The notes under the pieces: generated by a model | What the model was told of the DNA's origin: nothing | The model's database searches: none | The model's input: the letters and a program-made list of their open reading frames with translations, nothing else | DNA from: Aptenodytes patagonicus | Lineage: Eukaryota > Chordata > Aves > Sphenisciformes > Spheniscidae | Assembly (NCBI RefSeq): GCF_965638725.1 | Contig: NC_134982.1 | Coordinates: 82,164,155-82,228,154 of the forward strand | DNA: 64,000 nt | Reading direction: 5' to 3' | Translations under genes and position numbers: made by a program | In this document: piece by piece, positions 37,721 to 48,144 of the stretch | Numbering within the stretch: the first letter of the stretch is position 1 | How the letters are laid out: the number at the start of each line of letters is the position of its first letter

Positions 37721-40562
37721 GTATTAACTTCAAGTTCCATGTTTTAGGTTACTTTGTTTCTGCACCCATTTAGCTTACATTTTAAAAAGTGGCTTTGAAA
37801 TGGTAACAGAAAGATCATCACTATGCTATGCACCTGCACTTGTGAGATATTTAATAACATTTTTTCCAAGTAAACCTGTAAATTTCTTACAGAAGTATCT
37901 CCTGTCTGCCATTCAGAAACTTGCACTGGTGTTAACAGGCATACTTTCTGAATCAGTTTAAACAGCGCAAATCAGTTTAATTTCAGTATTGTAGGTCTGT
38001 GTTCATAGCCCAACGAATGCTTTTTAGGGTACAGAAATCCAGAGTCATATCCACAGCTTTTGCCTTGCTGACATCACAAGGTATTTTCGCAGCAGCAGCG
38101 TGTCTTCAGCCAGCCAAATGCACACTCCAGTTCTACTGTTCCACTGCTAGGTACGTAACTGATTTTTCTCTTTGGACCTATGCAGTTAAAGAAGGATTTC
38201 ATGATCTTTAATGAGAAAATTAGTTGTTACTAAAATAACACGGAGCAGTAATACTCCATGAGTAACAACATTACTGGGAAGTGCCTCATTTTGTCTATGA
38301 GCTGAAGCACTAGGCTTCATTACTTTGGTGTCACAGGCCTTGCCGTATTTGAACAGCATTGCTGTTCCAAACTCTGTCCTTATCATCCATCAAACCTTTA
38401 CTGAGCTGGAGCACATCACTCTTTCGCCTGGTGTAACTCTGTAAGGACAAACTGAGGGCATCTGTGGTCCCTTAGTATCTCCTGAGCTATCTGGGACCTC
38501 GCTCAGCTACAGAAGCATTAGTCTCTGAAAGCCATTTATTTCCCTCTTTGGGATCATAAGGGGAAAAACAGGGTTTTGCAAAGCAAAATGAAGCCCAAGA
38601 AATAATCTAATTCCTGGAAAGCCACCTATGATGATCCCCAGGAATCCTGAAATCAAACATACGGGTCATACACATCCCTAGCATGCACGATGTTGTGTGC
38701 ATACCATGCTGTGACATGAGTAACATAGTTAAGTCAAACTTGCTGGGATACAACATGCGCTGAACAGGCATACCTCTCGTGTGTTGTTGGCTGCGTGTTA
38801 AATGCTCAGAGGGGGTTCCAAGGCAGGAAAAGGGTTTGGTATAGATTGGAAAACAGCCTTGAAGGGATTATTTCAGCCTGTGTAAATTAGAGTGACCATG
38901 AGGGAAAGTTTATCTCCTAGACAGCCCGAAATGAGGAAAGGTGGCTTCGTGCCTCCTCGGCTTCCTTTCACTTAGCTGCAATGTCAGTACAGGTAAGGCT
39001 AATGTCCTGATTGATCGTGCAATCTGTGTCGCAGGCAGGGTTCAGAGTGTGTTTTGGCTTGCACCTCAACAGAACTTGTTAAGAATGAAGTGCAAAAGAG
39101 TTACTGCGATACGCCTCCCTGGATGAGGGTGCACACCTGCAGTCAGGGATTCGCCATGACAGACAAGATCACCTCTTGATGCCCTTTCCCATATGACAAT
39201 TCTTTAGTAGCTGCATGTTGGTCAGATTGGTCAGAAAGAGGTGCCCAAACAGAGTATCTTAGTAAATGCGACTTGTGTTACGGCTTCTATCAGATTAATT
39301 AAAAAAACAGTGTTTGCTTAAAGTAATGTTTTATGCATTTCGGTGGAATTTGAATTCTTGTCACTATTCATTTGTTCAAAAGTATCTGCCTTGTAATGAC
39401 AGGAATTCATCTCCATTTTTGACCAATGATCAGTAACGTTATGTGATGTCCGCTACTACTTGTATTACTTCTTGCTTGGCTTCTAAATGGACAATTTCTT
39501 CATGTATTTTTCTCTGAAAAAATGACAGTGGAGGGTGCAAGCTGCTTTTTTTTTTCAGTTTTGGATAGTTTCTGTTGTTGAATTACTTTACAAAAAAATG
39601 TACAATCTGTCATTCTTCATTCATGAAGAAATTCCCTCTCATTCTTCAATTCGGTCAGTCTCCTTAAACAACAGAGTTCTTAACTTTTACAGTAAACCTT
39701 CAAGTCAAGCTCCGAGTCTTTCCTCTACACAAAGCAGATGATAACTGGTCTGCTCTTGCTTGTCATTTCTCATCCAGGCAGCTTCCCTCTTGACCTTTGT
39801 ATCATCTGAGGAAGATACTCTCAAAACACAGCTTTGCATGTTACATTGTATTATTTTGGGTTCATGATATTTTGTAGGCATCAAGAATAACATCCTGTTT
39901 TCCTAGCATCATTATCTGTCTGTCTTGACTCACTTTAGTGTTAATTATGAGCTGCTAATTTTATATGTGGGCCTGCAGACCTGTACCAGATGAATAATTG
40001 GAATAATTTACTCTGGATCTTAGCACTAGGCTTTATTTACCTTATATGTGTGAAATGAATCCTAGTTCTGATCTAGCTAGCATCCTGAACAAAAATATTT
40101 CACACATTGTACTTTGAACTGGTTTCTGATTTGCTGATTTTAGTGAACTGGACAGCGGTAGCACAGGTTTGCTGGTTTAATAAAACAAGTGAGACATGGT
40201 AACTTGCTTATTTATTACAATTATATATATTTACTATAGGTTCTAACAGTATTCTTTTATTGTACTTTCATATAATCCTGTGTTATAATGACATTTGCTC
40301 CACCATCTGCAGATATTTTAATGCTGTTTTGACCATGAACTTGTAAGCCAATTTAGAAATTTATCTTTCTGTATCAATTAGTCCTTCTCATTGTTCTCAA
40401 CATCCCCCAAATCCAATTTCCCTGCTTAGGAGCAATATTTTTGAGGCCTTCAACTGCTATTATCTTTTATATTAATGACCTGAGTATTTCATATGTAGCC
40501 TGTCTCAAGTTGATTTCAATATGTATGGGTCTAATAGGGAAAAAAATTAAACAAGAATGGAA
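37721..40562. other. Non-coding stretch, no gene seen
   Basis: No exon or clear repeat recognised. Confidence 0.5.
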
Positions 40563-41516
40563 CATAGAATCATAGAATAGTTTGGGTTGGAAGGGAGCTC
40601 TAAAGGTCATCTAGTCCAACCTCCCTGCCATGCGCAGGTACATCTTCAACTAGATCAGGTTGCTCAGAGCCCCGTCCAGCCTGACCTGGAATGTTTCCAG
40701 GGATGGGGCATCCACCACCTCTCTGGGCAACCTGTGCCAGGGTTTCACCACCCTCAGCGTAAAAAAGTTCTTCCTTATATTAGTCTAAATCTACCCCCCT
40801 TTAGTTTAAAGCTGTTCCCCCTTGTCCTGTCGCAACAGGCCCTACTAAAAAGTTTGCCGCCATCTTTTTTATAAGCCCCCTTTAAGTACTGATAGGCTGC
40901 AGTAAGGTCTCCCCGAAGCCTTCTCTTCTCCAGGCTGAACAACCCCAACTCTCTCAGCCTTTCTTCACAGGAGAGGTGTTCCAGCCCCCTGATCATTTTT
41001 GTGGCCCTCTTCTGGACCCGCTCCAACAGGTCCGTGTCTTTCTTATGCTGAGGGCTCCAGAGCTGGACACAGTGCTCCAGGTGGGGTCTCACCAGAGCAG
41101 AGTAGAGGGGCAGAATCCCCTCCCTCGACCTGCTGGCCACGCTTCTTTGGATGCAGCCCAGGATACGGTTGGCCTTCTGGTCTGTGAGCACACATTGCTG
41201 GCTCATGTTGAGCTTCTCATCCGCCAGTACCCCCAAGTCCTTCTCGGCAGGGCTGCTCTCAATCCCTTCATCCCCCAGCCTGTAGTGATACGGGGGGTTG
41301 TCCCGACCCAGGTGCAGGACCTTGCACTTGGCCTTGTTAAACCTCATGAGGTTCACATGGGCCCACTTCTCCAGCTTGTCCAGGTCCCTCTGGATGGCAT
41401 CCCGTCCCTCTGGCGTGTCAACCGTACCACTCAGCTTGGTGTCATCTGCAAACTTGCTGAGGGTGCACTGGATCCTGCTGTCTATGTCATTGATGAAGAT
41501 GAATAACAGTATGATT
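40563..41516 (-). mobile_element. CR1 LINE, 5'-truncated, same subfamily as the 32.57 kb copy
   Basis: About 950 bp with the CR1 terminal octamer repeat (ATAGAATC type) at its left end, so transcription would run leftward. A single open frame of 193 residues (41356-40775, -) covers the C-terminal part of ORF2 after the catalytic box, with [10 protein letters not shown] near its start, then [25 protein letters not shown] and [14 protein letters not shown]. It ends early, at GRFRLI, because of a local change near 40780 relative to the 32.57 kb copy. The two copies are alike over most of their shared length and share indel-free blocks of more than 100 bases with few differences. The 5' end is lost close to the same place in the reverse transcriptase. 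Confidence 0.95.
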
Positions 41517-42814
41517 GATGAACATGGATAACAATAACAGAAAGGAAATACAAAACAAATGAAAAAAAAAATCTGAAGCCCAAGAGAATCATTAAACTTT
41601 TAGATAAAATAAAGTAAGTAGAAAGAAGTAGGAAAAATTGCCAAAAGGAGAAGGTGGCAACAATTGCTGCATTATGCTAGTACTTTTCTTCAGTGCTGGT
41701 TGGTAGCTGCTGGAGTGGAATAAAAATACTCATGAAAAATGTATGCTGTTTGTATACCTCTCAGTTTGTTTCCTTTTGAACTTTCTCTCACAACAATCAC
41801 AGGGCCCAAGAGCAAGTATGTTGAAGGCACAGACCATGCATCTATAAAATTCAGCTCCATTTGCCAGCCTAACAGTCACCACAGCCTTCAACAGGTTACT
41901 TAATTCTTCTTTTTCTGCCAGCAAAAGGAATATAACACTACTTGTGTGCTTCATAAAAGCACTAATATTACAGTGATTATTGGAAAATAAGGTTTGTATC
42001 TCTGTTAACAATTTTGACATTCTAACTCTCCACCTACCAACTTCTATCAGGGGAATTTCAACTATTAAGTCTCCTAAACAAACGAAGCAGAAGAATGCAG
42101 AATATCTTACTTTTAATTCTTATTAGGTATTATTGGTGCAGAATCTCCATGAGCACTATTAATTTAATGACAGACAATGAAGGGATTTAAATTAAGCAGT
42201 CAGCCATGGTGAATGTTTGCTAATATCAGTTTCAACTGGAATGAAGTCCAGCATTTCATTTTTGCAGACGTTGCCTGTATATGCAATCCTTCTTAAATTG
42301 TAGATAGGGTACATTTGCTCCTGTGACTATATTAGTAGAGCAAATGAAGAAACGATTTGTTATAGCACAAATGATATCTTGGGTTTGAACGTGCTGTCTG
42401 ATAGCCTCACGAGACCTTTTCACAAGCATTTTCCTCTGGCTGTACCATTATTTATTATTTGGGTCACCTGGCAATATTCCTTTATTATAAAACTTTGCAA
42501 CCCGGGTACAGCCAGGCACTGGCAATAATAGATCATTATCTCTTTTTGTTTAACAACATTGCTCAGCATTGGAAATTAATCAAAAACCGAAGTGGAAGAA
42601 ATAGCATTAAAATTACTGTGAATTGCTCAGGATCCGAACCATACTAAGGAGGATTTGTGAAATTGAATGTACATTGTGTTAATTCTATCAGTCCGAGAGT
42701 TGTAATGTTACCTTTTTTCTTTGGAGAGTAGAGTGTTGCCTGAACTGCTCGACTGGTCAATGGGTTTTGAATGAAGCTGTGCTTCTTGGGACCAAACAAC
42801 AGGATGAAGAGATG
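41517..42814. other. Non-coding stretch, no gene seen
   Basis: No exon or clear repeat recognised. Confidence 0.5.
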
Positions 42815-42955
42815 AAAAAGACCTTTTAGAGATCACTCAGTTCACTGTCTGGCTGATGGAGGATTATTCTCCATGATCTTTGTTCAGTTTAGTTCTAAAA
42901 GTTCCAATGAGCAAAGTTCCTACAACAACTGTGTTTTACTCTCAAAAATTATCAA
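42815..42955 (-). mobile_element. Old CR1 LINE 3'-end fragment
   Basis: The block order 'aaaaagaccttttagagatcactcagttcac', 'ggaggattattctcca', 'ttgttcagtttagttctaaaagttccaa' and 'tcctacaacaact' matches the 3' end of a turtle/crocodile-type CR1 on the - strand. It is highly diverged and truncated and is followed by an AT-rich stretch. Confidence 0.6.
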
Positions 42956-43010
42956 TATGTGATAATATATATTAATATGTATATATTAATATATTTAGAA
43001 TAAACCAAAC
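42956..43010. repeat. AT-rich low-complexity stretch
   Basis: Repeated TATATTAATA-like steps. Simple AT-rich DNA without a function I can support. A second such patch built on 'aacatattta' lies at about 43615-43665. Confidence 0.8.
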
Positions 43011-45399
43011 TGGTTTGATGACCTATTATGTCCATTTGTTTTAAATATGTAACATCTAAGGAGTGACACAAGGAAGAGGACTATTAATGCTTTTGTATGG
43101 CATTAAGAGAGAGATGAGATGGAAACCTGAGGCATTTATGCAGAGTACAGGCAAGAGATAGAAGACAAACCCCCGTGTTGGGACTTCTTGTAAAGTAATT
43201 TTAGAACTACAGCAAATGCATTTCCCTTGATGGAGAGGCACTCACTGCAACTTACTGAAATGCCCTGGCAACAATACTGGAGATGACCAAGCTGATACCA
43301 GATGCTGTAAGAATATACCATGAGTCTGATCTGCTCTGAAGACAGACAAAAAGGGAAACCGACATAGAAAACTGAAACTATTAGCCCGAATTTGTCAGTA
43401 TCAGAGCCAGTATTAGAATCCACCTCTCATAGCTACAGTATCCTGTCCATGTAGAGATACATAGTATTTCTGTTAGCAATGATGTATGGATACTAACAGT
43501 TTTTCTATGTTAAGCGTTTTAGACCTTAACTTCTGTAACACAAAGAGTTAGTTATGCTCGTCATGGGGAAGCCAGCAAGTCCTGAAAGGGGATATTCAGG
43601 TCAACTGTTTATTATTTTTAACATATTTAAACATTTAACATATTTAACATACATAATTACTTAACATTGTATATGTCCAGTTTAAGGTCCATAGATAATG
43701 CCTGTTTGTGATACTCCAACAGTATGGCTAAAGCCTATACTCTTTAAAAATGACCACTAGTGTTGAGATGCTTGTTACTGAATGTCCTTGATTTTTACAG
43801 GGGCTGCGTACTCACAATTTTAAATAAAGTAAATGGATCTGAATATATGGAAACTATGGCTCCAGATTCCAGTTTCTGGAAACTGCCAGTCATCGCGACT
43901 CCTTTGCTAACTTCAGTGCAAAATCAGGGCCCTATCAGGCACTTTTTAAATGAGCTATGTCTTAAACCTGAGGATTCTTTCCTAAGAAAATCCAGAGAGA
44001 CAGTACAAAGCTAAAATTAGAAAGCAGGAGCTGTAGCTTCCAAGGCAAAGCACATTACGTGACATTTTTTCAATACCACAGGCATTTTCTGTTAGCAAAA
44101 ATGGCTTACAGAATATATTCCACAATGTAAAAATCTTCCTTCAAAACTCAGGGTTGTATGACGACATGGTGTTTACTTACCAAATTTCAAAACCTCAACA
44201 TTTAAAAGAAACAGTGAAGAACAATATAAATAATTAATTCTGATGATTAAATAATGACTATAGCATCACAACTTGTAGCTATAATGGCATCACCCAAGCT
44301 ATGCAACTGCTTTCAAAAATAATATATGCGGTCAAAACAGTAGTCTATGGAGGTACCGTAATCTGTTCAAAGCACATCACACAGTTAATCATTCTCCAGA
44401 ACACCTTCATGAAACAAAACTTTTCTTATATATACCTAATGTTGAAAACTACAGACTTAGATGGAACATTTCATTGTTCACAAAGAGTAGTGAGAATTAT
44501 CTTTAAATATGAGTCACGGTACATGTTGGAAGAACTAGGCTGCTAAGAGCCAAAATCTAGAAAATGGAATTTTGAGAACAAAGAGAAATGGTTTACCTCA
44601 AGAATATTCCAGCAAAAAGCTTTGGCCCTTGGTGAGCTCTCCACACCCAGCAAATTACAAGCAAATTAGGAACAGCACAAGTTGGAGAACGTCACGTTAC
44701 AACCAGCTGGAGCAAAGCACCATTTGCATATGGAGGTTCTCCACTGAGCAGCATGGTCTCCAAAGCTGATGGGACAGCTCTTGTTTACTCTTAACATCGT
44801 AACTTACTATACCTGTTTACTCTTAACAGTCATAAAACACTTTAAAATGACAGTTTACAGCTAAATAGGTAAAGTCAACATTTTACATTCCACTTAAATC
44901 TATCCAAATACAGTGCATTCTGCACATACTACAGTTTGGATAGCTTAGTGATGCCAGACAAGACCTTACTGCTGAAGAATGTATGGTTTAACAGACTCGT
45001 AAATTTAAAAATAATTCTTCTAACATTTGTGTAGCACAACAGCTTCTGTGCACCTACCAAATTCTCAGATCCAAAAGCAATTATAAAGACAACACAGCTG
45101 GGTAACAAAATGAACACTGAAATCCACACTGGGTATCTCCTGGAAGTAGCTCAGGATTACGGTTTTGGTGAGAGCCTGCGTTTCTTCTTGTTTTCACCCA
45201 GACAACTGTATAACCATTTTGGATTACTCTTCTACTTACCCCTCCTCTTACGTGACAAGACAGCACGCAGGTGACCTGGCCATTTTAATTTCACTTTCCC
45301 CCCTCCTCATCTTCCTTAGGGTAAACTAGTAACATTAGATATTTACATTGTAGGGAGCGAAGGGCGATTAAGACTGCAAAACCGGTTAGAAACATTCAG
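43011..45399. other. Non-coding stretch upstream of ATG10
   Basis: No exon or clear repeat recognised apart from the AT-rich patch at 43615-43665. Base composition becomes GC-rich from about 45400 where the ATG10 CpG island begins. Confidence 0.5.
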
Positions 45400-45698
45400 A
45401 TAAAGCTGGCATTGTCGAGCTGCTGGAAGGCCAGCCCGAACTAAATTTCTCTGGGGCGAACACTTTCTGGGGGCGGGAGGAGGGGGCTGACAGAAGAGCT
45501 GGGCGAGAGGAGGGCCTTTCCAGAGGCTTGCTGAAAACGCTCACGTCTGATCGCCTCATACATCGCCTCACACAGCGAATACGAAGGGCCGGAGGACGGC
45601 CGGGACCGGCGCTCGATACACAGCCCTGTCAGCCCCGGCTCCCCGCCCGCGGCGGCCCCCCCCTCCGCCCCCTGCGGCTGGAGAGAGCGCCTCCCGCC

Positions 45699-45708
45699 GC
45701 GCATGCGC
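45699..45708. promoter_or_regulatory. NRF1-type palindromic site (upstream copy)
   Basis: Perfect GCGCATGCGC palindrome, the NRF1 recognition core. It sits in the CpG island, 45 bp from a second identical copy. Confidence 0.8.
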
Positions 45709-45743
45709 AGCCGCCTCCCGCCGGCCACGGCCCGCTGCGGGGC

Positions 45744-45753
45744 GCGCATGCGC
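45744..45753. promoter_or_regulatory. NRF1-type palindromic site (downstream copy)
   Basis: Second perfect GCGCATGCGC, immediately followed by a GC box. The start site is probably close downstream. Confidence 0.8.
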
Positions 45754-45759
45754 GGTGGG

Positions 45760-45810
45760 CGGGGTGGGCGCACGACCAGGAGCTGGCGGGAGGAGGAGGA
45801 GGGCGGCACG
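45760..45810 (+). other. ATG10: Putative ATG10 non-coding exon 1 (position inferred)
   Basis: The first coding exon begins directly after a splice acceptor, so at least one 5' exon must lie upstream. The best donor-like site just downstream of the NRF1 and GC boxes is ACG/GTATGT at 45811, which would end a short exon 1 and leave an intron of about 2.0 kb. The transcription start is not visible in sequence, so the left end is a guess. Other donors in the island are possible. Confidence 0.4.
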
Positions 45811-45927
45811 GTATGTGGAGGGTGGCGCGGCTGCTCCCTCCCGCTCTCCCCGTCCTGCGCCCCTGCCTGGGGCCGTCCTCGGGGGTGCGACCCCGTTTCC
45901 TCTGTGCGCGGCCGCCGCGGCCTGCGC

Positions 45928-45970
45928 CGGGTCGGGTCGGGTCGGATCTCGCCTCGCCTCGCCTCACCTC
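45928..45970. repeat. Pentanucleotide repeats (GGGTC)n and (CTCGC)n
   Basis: Three or so GGGTC units run directly into about four CTCGC-like units, giving a 5-bp periodic tract inside the ATG10 CpG island. If exon 1 ends at 45810, the tract lies in intron 1. Confidence 0.8.
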
Positions 45971-47149
45971 AGGCGGGACGGGGCGCCCGCGCCTCACCCC
46001 GGGCCGCGCCTCTGCCTTACCCCCAGCGCACGGCGCCCGCCTGCCCCGGTGGACGTCGCCTGGCTGTCCCGGCCGGCAGCCCCCCGGCGGGGGGCCTGAG
46101 GGGGCGAGGGCCGCGCCGGGGGAGACGTCCCGGCGGGGCGGGAGGGGCTCCGCAGGGCGGGGCGGGCAGGGAGGAGAAGGAGTCGGCCTGGCCGGGGGCT
46201 TGCCTGGTGCCTGCGGGGCCCGTGGCCGAGCGGGACGGAGTTGTTGGGATCTGCTCGTCGCTCTTTTCGGGGTAGTTTAAGAAAGGAAGGGAGGCGTGCT
46301 GCACAGGTGCCAGCAGCCTGGTGTCTCTTTACAGCTGCTAATTTCCTAAAACACATAGCTCCGTTTAAATCGTATGTGAGAGCTACGCTGTCAGTATGTG
46401 CGCTTAGCACAGTTTTGCAGTCCATCATCTGGACTGGGAAATTCGGGAATCGCAGAAACATTTACAATGTCTGTTTTCCACATTTTCTCTTTATTGACAT
46501 CCAGGTAGCACGAACAGATTAATGGGGGCTTGGGTTAACTGCCGTTGAAAAAAATATATTTTCAAGTGCTAGATAAATAATTTATGTCGTGGGCAGGCAG
46601 GATGATGTTGTGATTTAGGGCCAGATCCTGAATGTTGCATGAGGTGCTGTGTCCTTTGTATTTCTTGTTAAGGAAAGGTGTGGTCTGGTTGTAACAGTTA
46701 CTGAGTATTTGTATGTGGTGCTGCAGTGATGCCTGATGTCTAGCAACACATGGAAACAGCCATATTTATGATACATCCTCTTTGAAAAGGGGGAAAAAGT
46801 AAAACTGGCCAGATTCTCTGAGAGAGTTTTTCTGTTATCTTTAAGACCCTGGGAGGGAAGCATTCGAGGGGTAGGGAAGGTGCTCATTTGAAGTACGCTG
46901 TAACCCCCTGAAGCCATATTGTTGGGCCATTGAGAACTGTACTGCTGGCATGAGCAGGAACAGTTGCTTCAGCTGGACTCTGGTGGCCATCATGTAGGCT
47001 CTGTGTCCGCAAACACTGGAGTTGTTAAGCTTTTGTGGAGCCGTTCAGTTCCCCAAGGAAATGGTGGTAGGCCCATGGAAATAGCCCACGAGTGGATTCA
47101 TGTTTCTGGTTGCCAGTTGGACCATACTGCTAAGGAAGCGTATGTCAAA

Positions 47150-47659
47150 ACTGCAGTACTGTGTCCGGCTCTGGGCTCCCCGGTACAAGAAAGACAATGC
47201 CATACTGGAGCAAGTCCAGTGAAGGGACACAAAGATGGTTAAGGGTGTCTGACCTATGAGGCAAGGCTGAAAGAGCTGGGACTCTTCAGCCTGGAGAAGA
47301 GAAGGGTCAGTGGGATCTTACAAATGTGTATATATGCCTGATGGGAGGGAATAAAGAGGATGGAGCCAGACTTTTCTGTGCTATGCAGTGAAAGCACAAG
47401 AGGCAATGAGCACAAACTGATACATAAAATTTTTCATTTAAACAGAAGAAAAATTATTTACTGCTATGGTAATTGAAGACTGGAACAGGTTGCCTGGAGA
47501 GGTTGTGGCATCTCCATCCTTGGAGATAATCAAAACCCGACTGGAAGTGAACCTGAGCAACCTGCTCTAGTTGACCCTACTGTGAGCAAGGGGATTGGAA
47601 TAAACAGTCTTCAGAGGTCTCTTCCAACCTCAGCCGTTCTGTGTGTCTATGATTCTCTA
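47150..47659 (+). mobile_element. CR1 LINE 3'-end fragment in ATG10 intron 1, sense orientation
   Basis: Reading on the + strand, the CR1 blocks appear in order: 'ctctgggctcc', 'ccagtgaagggacacaaagatgg', 'ctcttcagcctggagaagagaa', 'gaggcaatgagcacaaactga', 'gaagactggaacaggttgcctggagaggttgtgg', 'caaaacccgactgga', 'cttccaacctcag' and a terminal 'tatgattctc'. The copy is diverged, with no open frame, and belongs to a different subfamily from the 32.6 and 40.6 kb copies. It ends about 150 bp before the first coding exon of ATG10 and is the only clear CR1 here lying on the + strand. Confidence 0.85.
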
Positions 47660-47809
47660 AGGTACTTGAAGAAACGTGTCTTTGTTTTACTTAAAGAAAC
47701 AGGTTTTTTTTCCAGTGCTTTGTTATTTTACTCTTCAATTGCTATTAATCAGTGGAAGATTTTAGTGTTCATTTTATCTGCCAGTACTAACGTTTAGTTT
47801 GCTCTGCAG

Positions 47810-47935
47810 ATGTCCTGTAGCATGGCAGGTGAAGAGGACTTCTTTTTGGAAGAAAGAAGATTCAAGCAGTACTGTGAAGAATTTATTAAACATTCACAGC
47901 AGATAGGAGATGGTTGGGAGTGGAGAACTAGCAAG
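47810..47935 (+). CDS. ATG10: ATG10, first coding exon (partial gene)
   Basis: ATG10 is the cytosolic E2-like enzyme that receives ATG12 from ATG7 and conjugates it to ATG5, an early step of autophagosome formation. The exon starts right after the acceptor TTTGCTCTGCAG and ends at AAG/GTAAAA in phase 0. It encodes the ATG10 N-terminus, with the family blocks [20 protein letters not shown] and WEWRTSK, close to the mammalian protein. Two in-frame ATGs are available. The first (47810) touches the acceptor and has an unknown upstream context. The second (47822) has A at -3 and G at +4 and gives an M-A-G-E-E-D start that aligns with the short mammalian N-terminus, so I favour it. The catalytic cysteine lies in the C-terminal half and is not in this exon. 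Intron 1 upstream carries a CR1 copy; intron 2 is 4969 bp. Confidence 0.93.
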
Positions 47936-48144
47936 GTAAAAATAATCATAGTGTTAATTTTTAGATACCCTCACTGGCCTTCTTGAGCTGTTGACAACCA
48001 CCACAAGCTGGAACATCCTTTAAGGGGGGTTTACATCACGTGAAATAAATGGTATTTTACACAGCTGGTGCAAGAACAAAATAGTGCATAGGTGGTTTGC
48101 CTGAGGATTTAGGCCAGTACATCTACTGAATAAGGTTCATGAAT
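47936..48144 (+). other. ATG10: ATG10 intron 2, first segment
   Basis: Starts with a consensus-like donor (GTAAAA). Nothing else recognised before the CR1 relic. Confidence 0.7.

Larger units (their letters stand above)
45400..46280 (+). promoter_or_regulatory. ATG10: ATG10 CpG-island promoter
   Basis: A sharp CpG-rich block of about 0.9 kb lies 1.5 kb upstream of the first ATG10 coding exon. It carries two perfect NRF1-type palindromes, a GGGCGGGG Sp1-type box at 45757-45764, and no TATA box. This is the usual architecture of a housekeeping promoter with dispersed start sites. Long frames through it on both strands (up to 250 residues) are GC-composition artefacts. Divergent antisense transcription is common at such promoters but cannot be judged from sequence. 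Confidence 0.85.

Noticed and set aside
45441-46461. Long frames through the ATG10 CpG island (up to 250 residues)
   Set aside because: Same composition effect; no family resemblance, and the real ATG10 coding sequence begins downstream at 47.8 kb.
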